In this document: piece by piece, positions 6,110 to 6,358 of the stretch | Numbering within the stretch: position 1 is the stretch's first letter | How the letters are laid out: each line of letters opens with the position of its first letter | NCBI GenBank assembly: GCA_007128345.1 | Contig: SKXS01000116.1 | Location: 1 to 6,358 of the forward strand | Source of the DNA: Spirochaetia bacterium | Lineage (GTDB): Bacteria > Spirochaetota > Spirochaetia > PWKH01 | Reading direction: 5' to 3' | Length of the DNA stretch: 6,358 nt | Position numbers and translations under genes: made by a program | Notes under the pieces: model-generated | The model's input: the letters and a program-made list of their open reading frames with translations, nothing else | The model's database searches: none | Told to the model about the DNA's origin: nothing

Positions 6110-6358
6110 TCAGAACAGCGGTATGACGGTCTCGAAGGAGAATGAATCCAGTGAGTTCATGCTCGCCGAGAAGGAGAAGCGATCGGTGCGGTAGGTGCCC
6201 GTGAGGGAGAGGTCCACATCGTCGAAGGTGCCCGAGAACCCTGCGGTAAGGGAGAAGGGACCGGTGCGGTAGGATGCGGACACCCCGGCCCGGCTGCGGC
6301 TTATGTCGGGCAGCAGGATATCTGCATACGCGGCAAAAAGCACGTCGTCCCACGTCCA
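6110..6358 (-). CDS. C-terminal part of a beta-barrel-like outer-membrane protein
   Basis: The last 82 codons of a gene that starts beyond the window edge are visible; the frame is open to base 6358. The sequence alternates polar and hydrophobic/aromatic residues in short strands (for example GVSASYRT, FSLTAGFS, VDLSLTGTYRT, RFSFSASM, FSFETVIPLF), as in transmembrane beta-strands. It ends in Phe82, the C-terminal aromatic residue recognised by the BAM outer-membrane assembly machinery. Two units repeat with a 26-residue period (YRT-x2-FS at 30-36 and 56-62 of the visible part), consistent with successive beta-hairpins. The stop codon is 12 bases before the preferred mutL start, so both are probably co-transcribed. 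A GTG at 6343 could in principle start a short protein, but the open frame and lack of a signal peptide make a truncated longer gene more likely. I cannot name the family. Confidence 0.65.
   Translation of the reverse strand, partial: WTWDDVLFAAYADILLPDISRSRAGVSASYRTGPFSLTAGFSGTFDDVDLSLTGTYRTDRFSFSASMNSLDSFSFETVIPLF
6184..6273 (-). repeat. In-frame repeat within the outer-membrane-protein gene
   Basis: The 12-base word CGGTGCGGTAGG (plus-strand reading) occurs at 6184-6195 and again at 6262-6273, exactly 78 bases (26 codons) apart. The encoded peptides share YRT-x2-FS and similar flanking strands. It looks like duplication of one beta-hairpin unit; further copies may lie beyond the window. 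Confidence 0.55.

Noticed and set aside
6030..6353. Minus-strand open frame of 107 codons spanning the outer-membrane-protein end and the mutL start.
   Set aside because: It is out of frame with both genes and arginine/histidine-rich, as expected for a shifted reading of GC-rich coding DNA.
1..6358. CRISPR arrays, tRNA genes, insertion sequences, toxin-antitoxin pairs, riboswitches or defence genes.
   Set aside because: The window is almost fully occupied by recognised coding sequence. The only gap above 30 bases is 1563-1633, and no glycine-riboswitch-like or tRNA-like structure is visible there.

Overview
The window is a gene-dense bacterial chromosomal segment of moderately high GC. It carries five complete protein genes and two genes cut by the window edges. 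I see no tRNA, rRNA, insertion sequence, CRISPR array or phage-like signal. The gene content fits a spirochaete best, with moderate confidence. The pointers are a split-type glycine decarboxylase, a serine-rich lipobox (LSSC) on a short lipoprotein signal peptide, a flavoprotein and an acyltransferase of kinds I associate with Spirochaetota and Bacteroidetes, and an outer-membrane beta-barrel C-terminus. This taxonomic reading is inference and was not searched.

Plus strand, 1-4422. A tightly packed row of genes runs left to right. First is the tail of gcvPA, whose stop codon overlaps the start of gcvPB (ATGA). Together these encode the two halves of the PLP-dependent glycine decarboxylase (P-protein) of the glycine cleavage system. 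A 71-base gap follows and holds a plausible sigma-70-type promoter and a strong Shine-Dalgarno. Next is a dihydroorotate-dehydrogenase-like flavoprotein whose usual catalytic cysteine/serine motif is not recognisable. Nine bases later starts a divergent PlsC/PlsB-type acyltransferase. Its stop codon overlaps (ATGA) the start of a small lipoprotein of unknown function. The last three genes form a clear translationally compact unit. The glycine-cleavage genes may be co-transcribed with it or sit in their own unit just upstream.

Minus strand, 4400-6358. mutL is complete and encodes a MutL with an intact N-terminal GHKL ATPase and a C-terminal domain carrying the metal-dependent endonuclease motif, as in organisms that lack MutH. 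It is preceded on the same strand, with almost no gap, by the C-terminal part of a beta-barrel-like outer-membrane protein that ends in phenylalanine. The mutL and lipoprotein genes converge, and their 3' ends overlap by 23 bases, so there is no intergenic terminator between the two transcription units.

Assessment. Most of the window is housekeeping and I do not see a convincing new multi-gene defence or mobile system. The parts most worth a second look are the non-canonical flavoprotein, the acyltransferase with altered active-site motifs, and their operon link to an uncharacterised lipoprotein and possibly to glycine cleavage.
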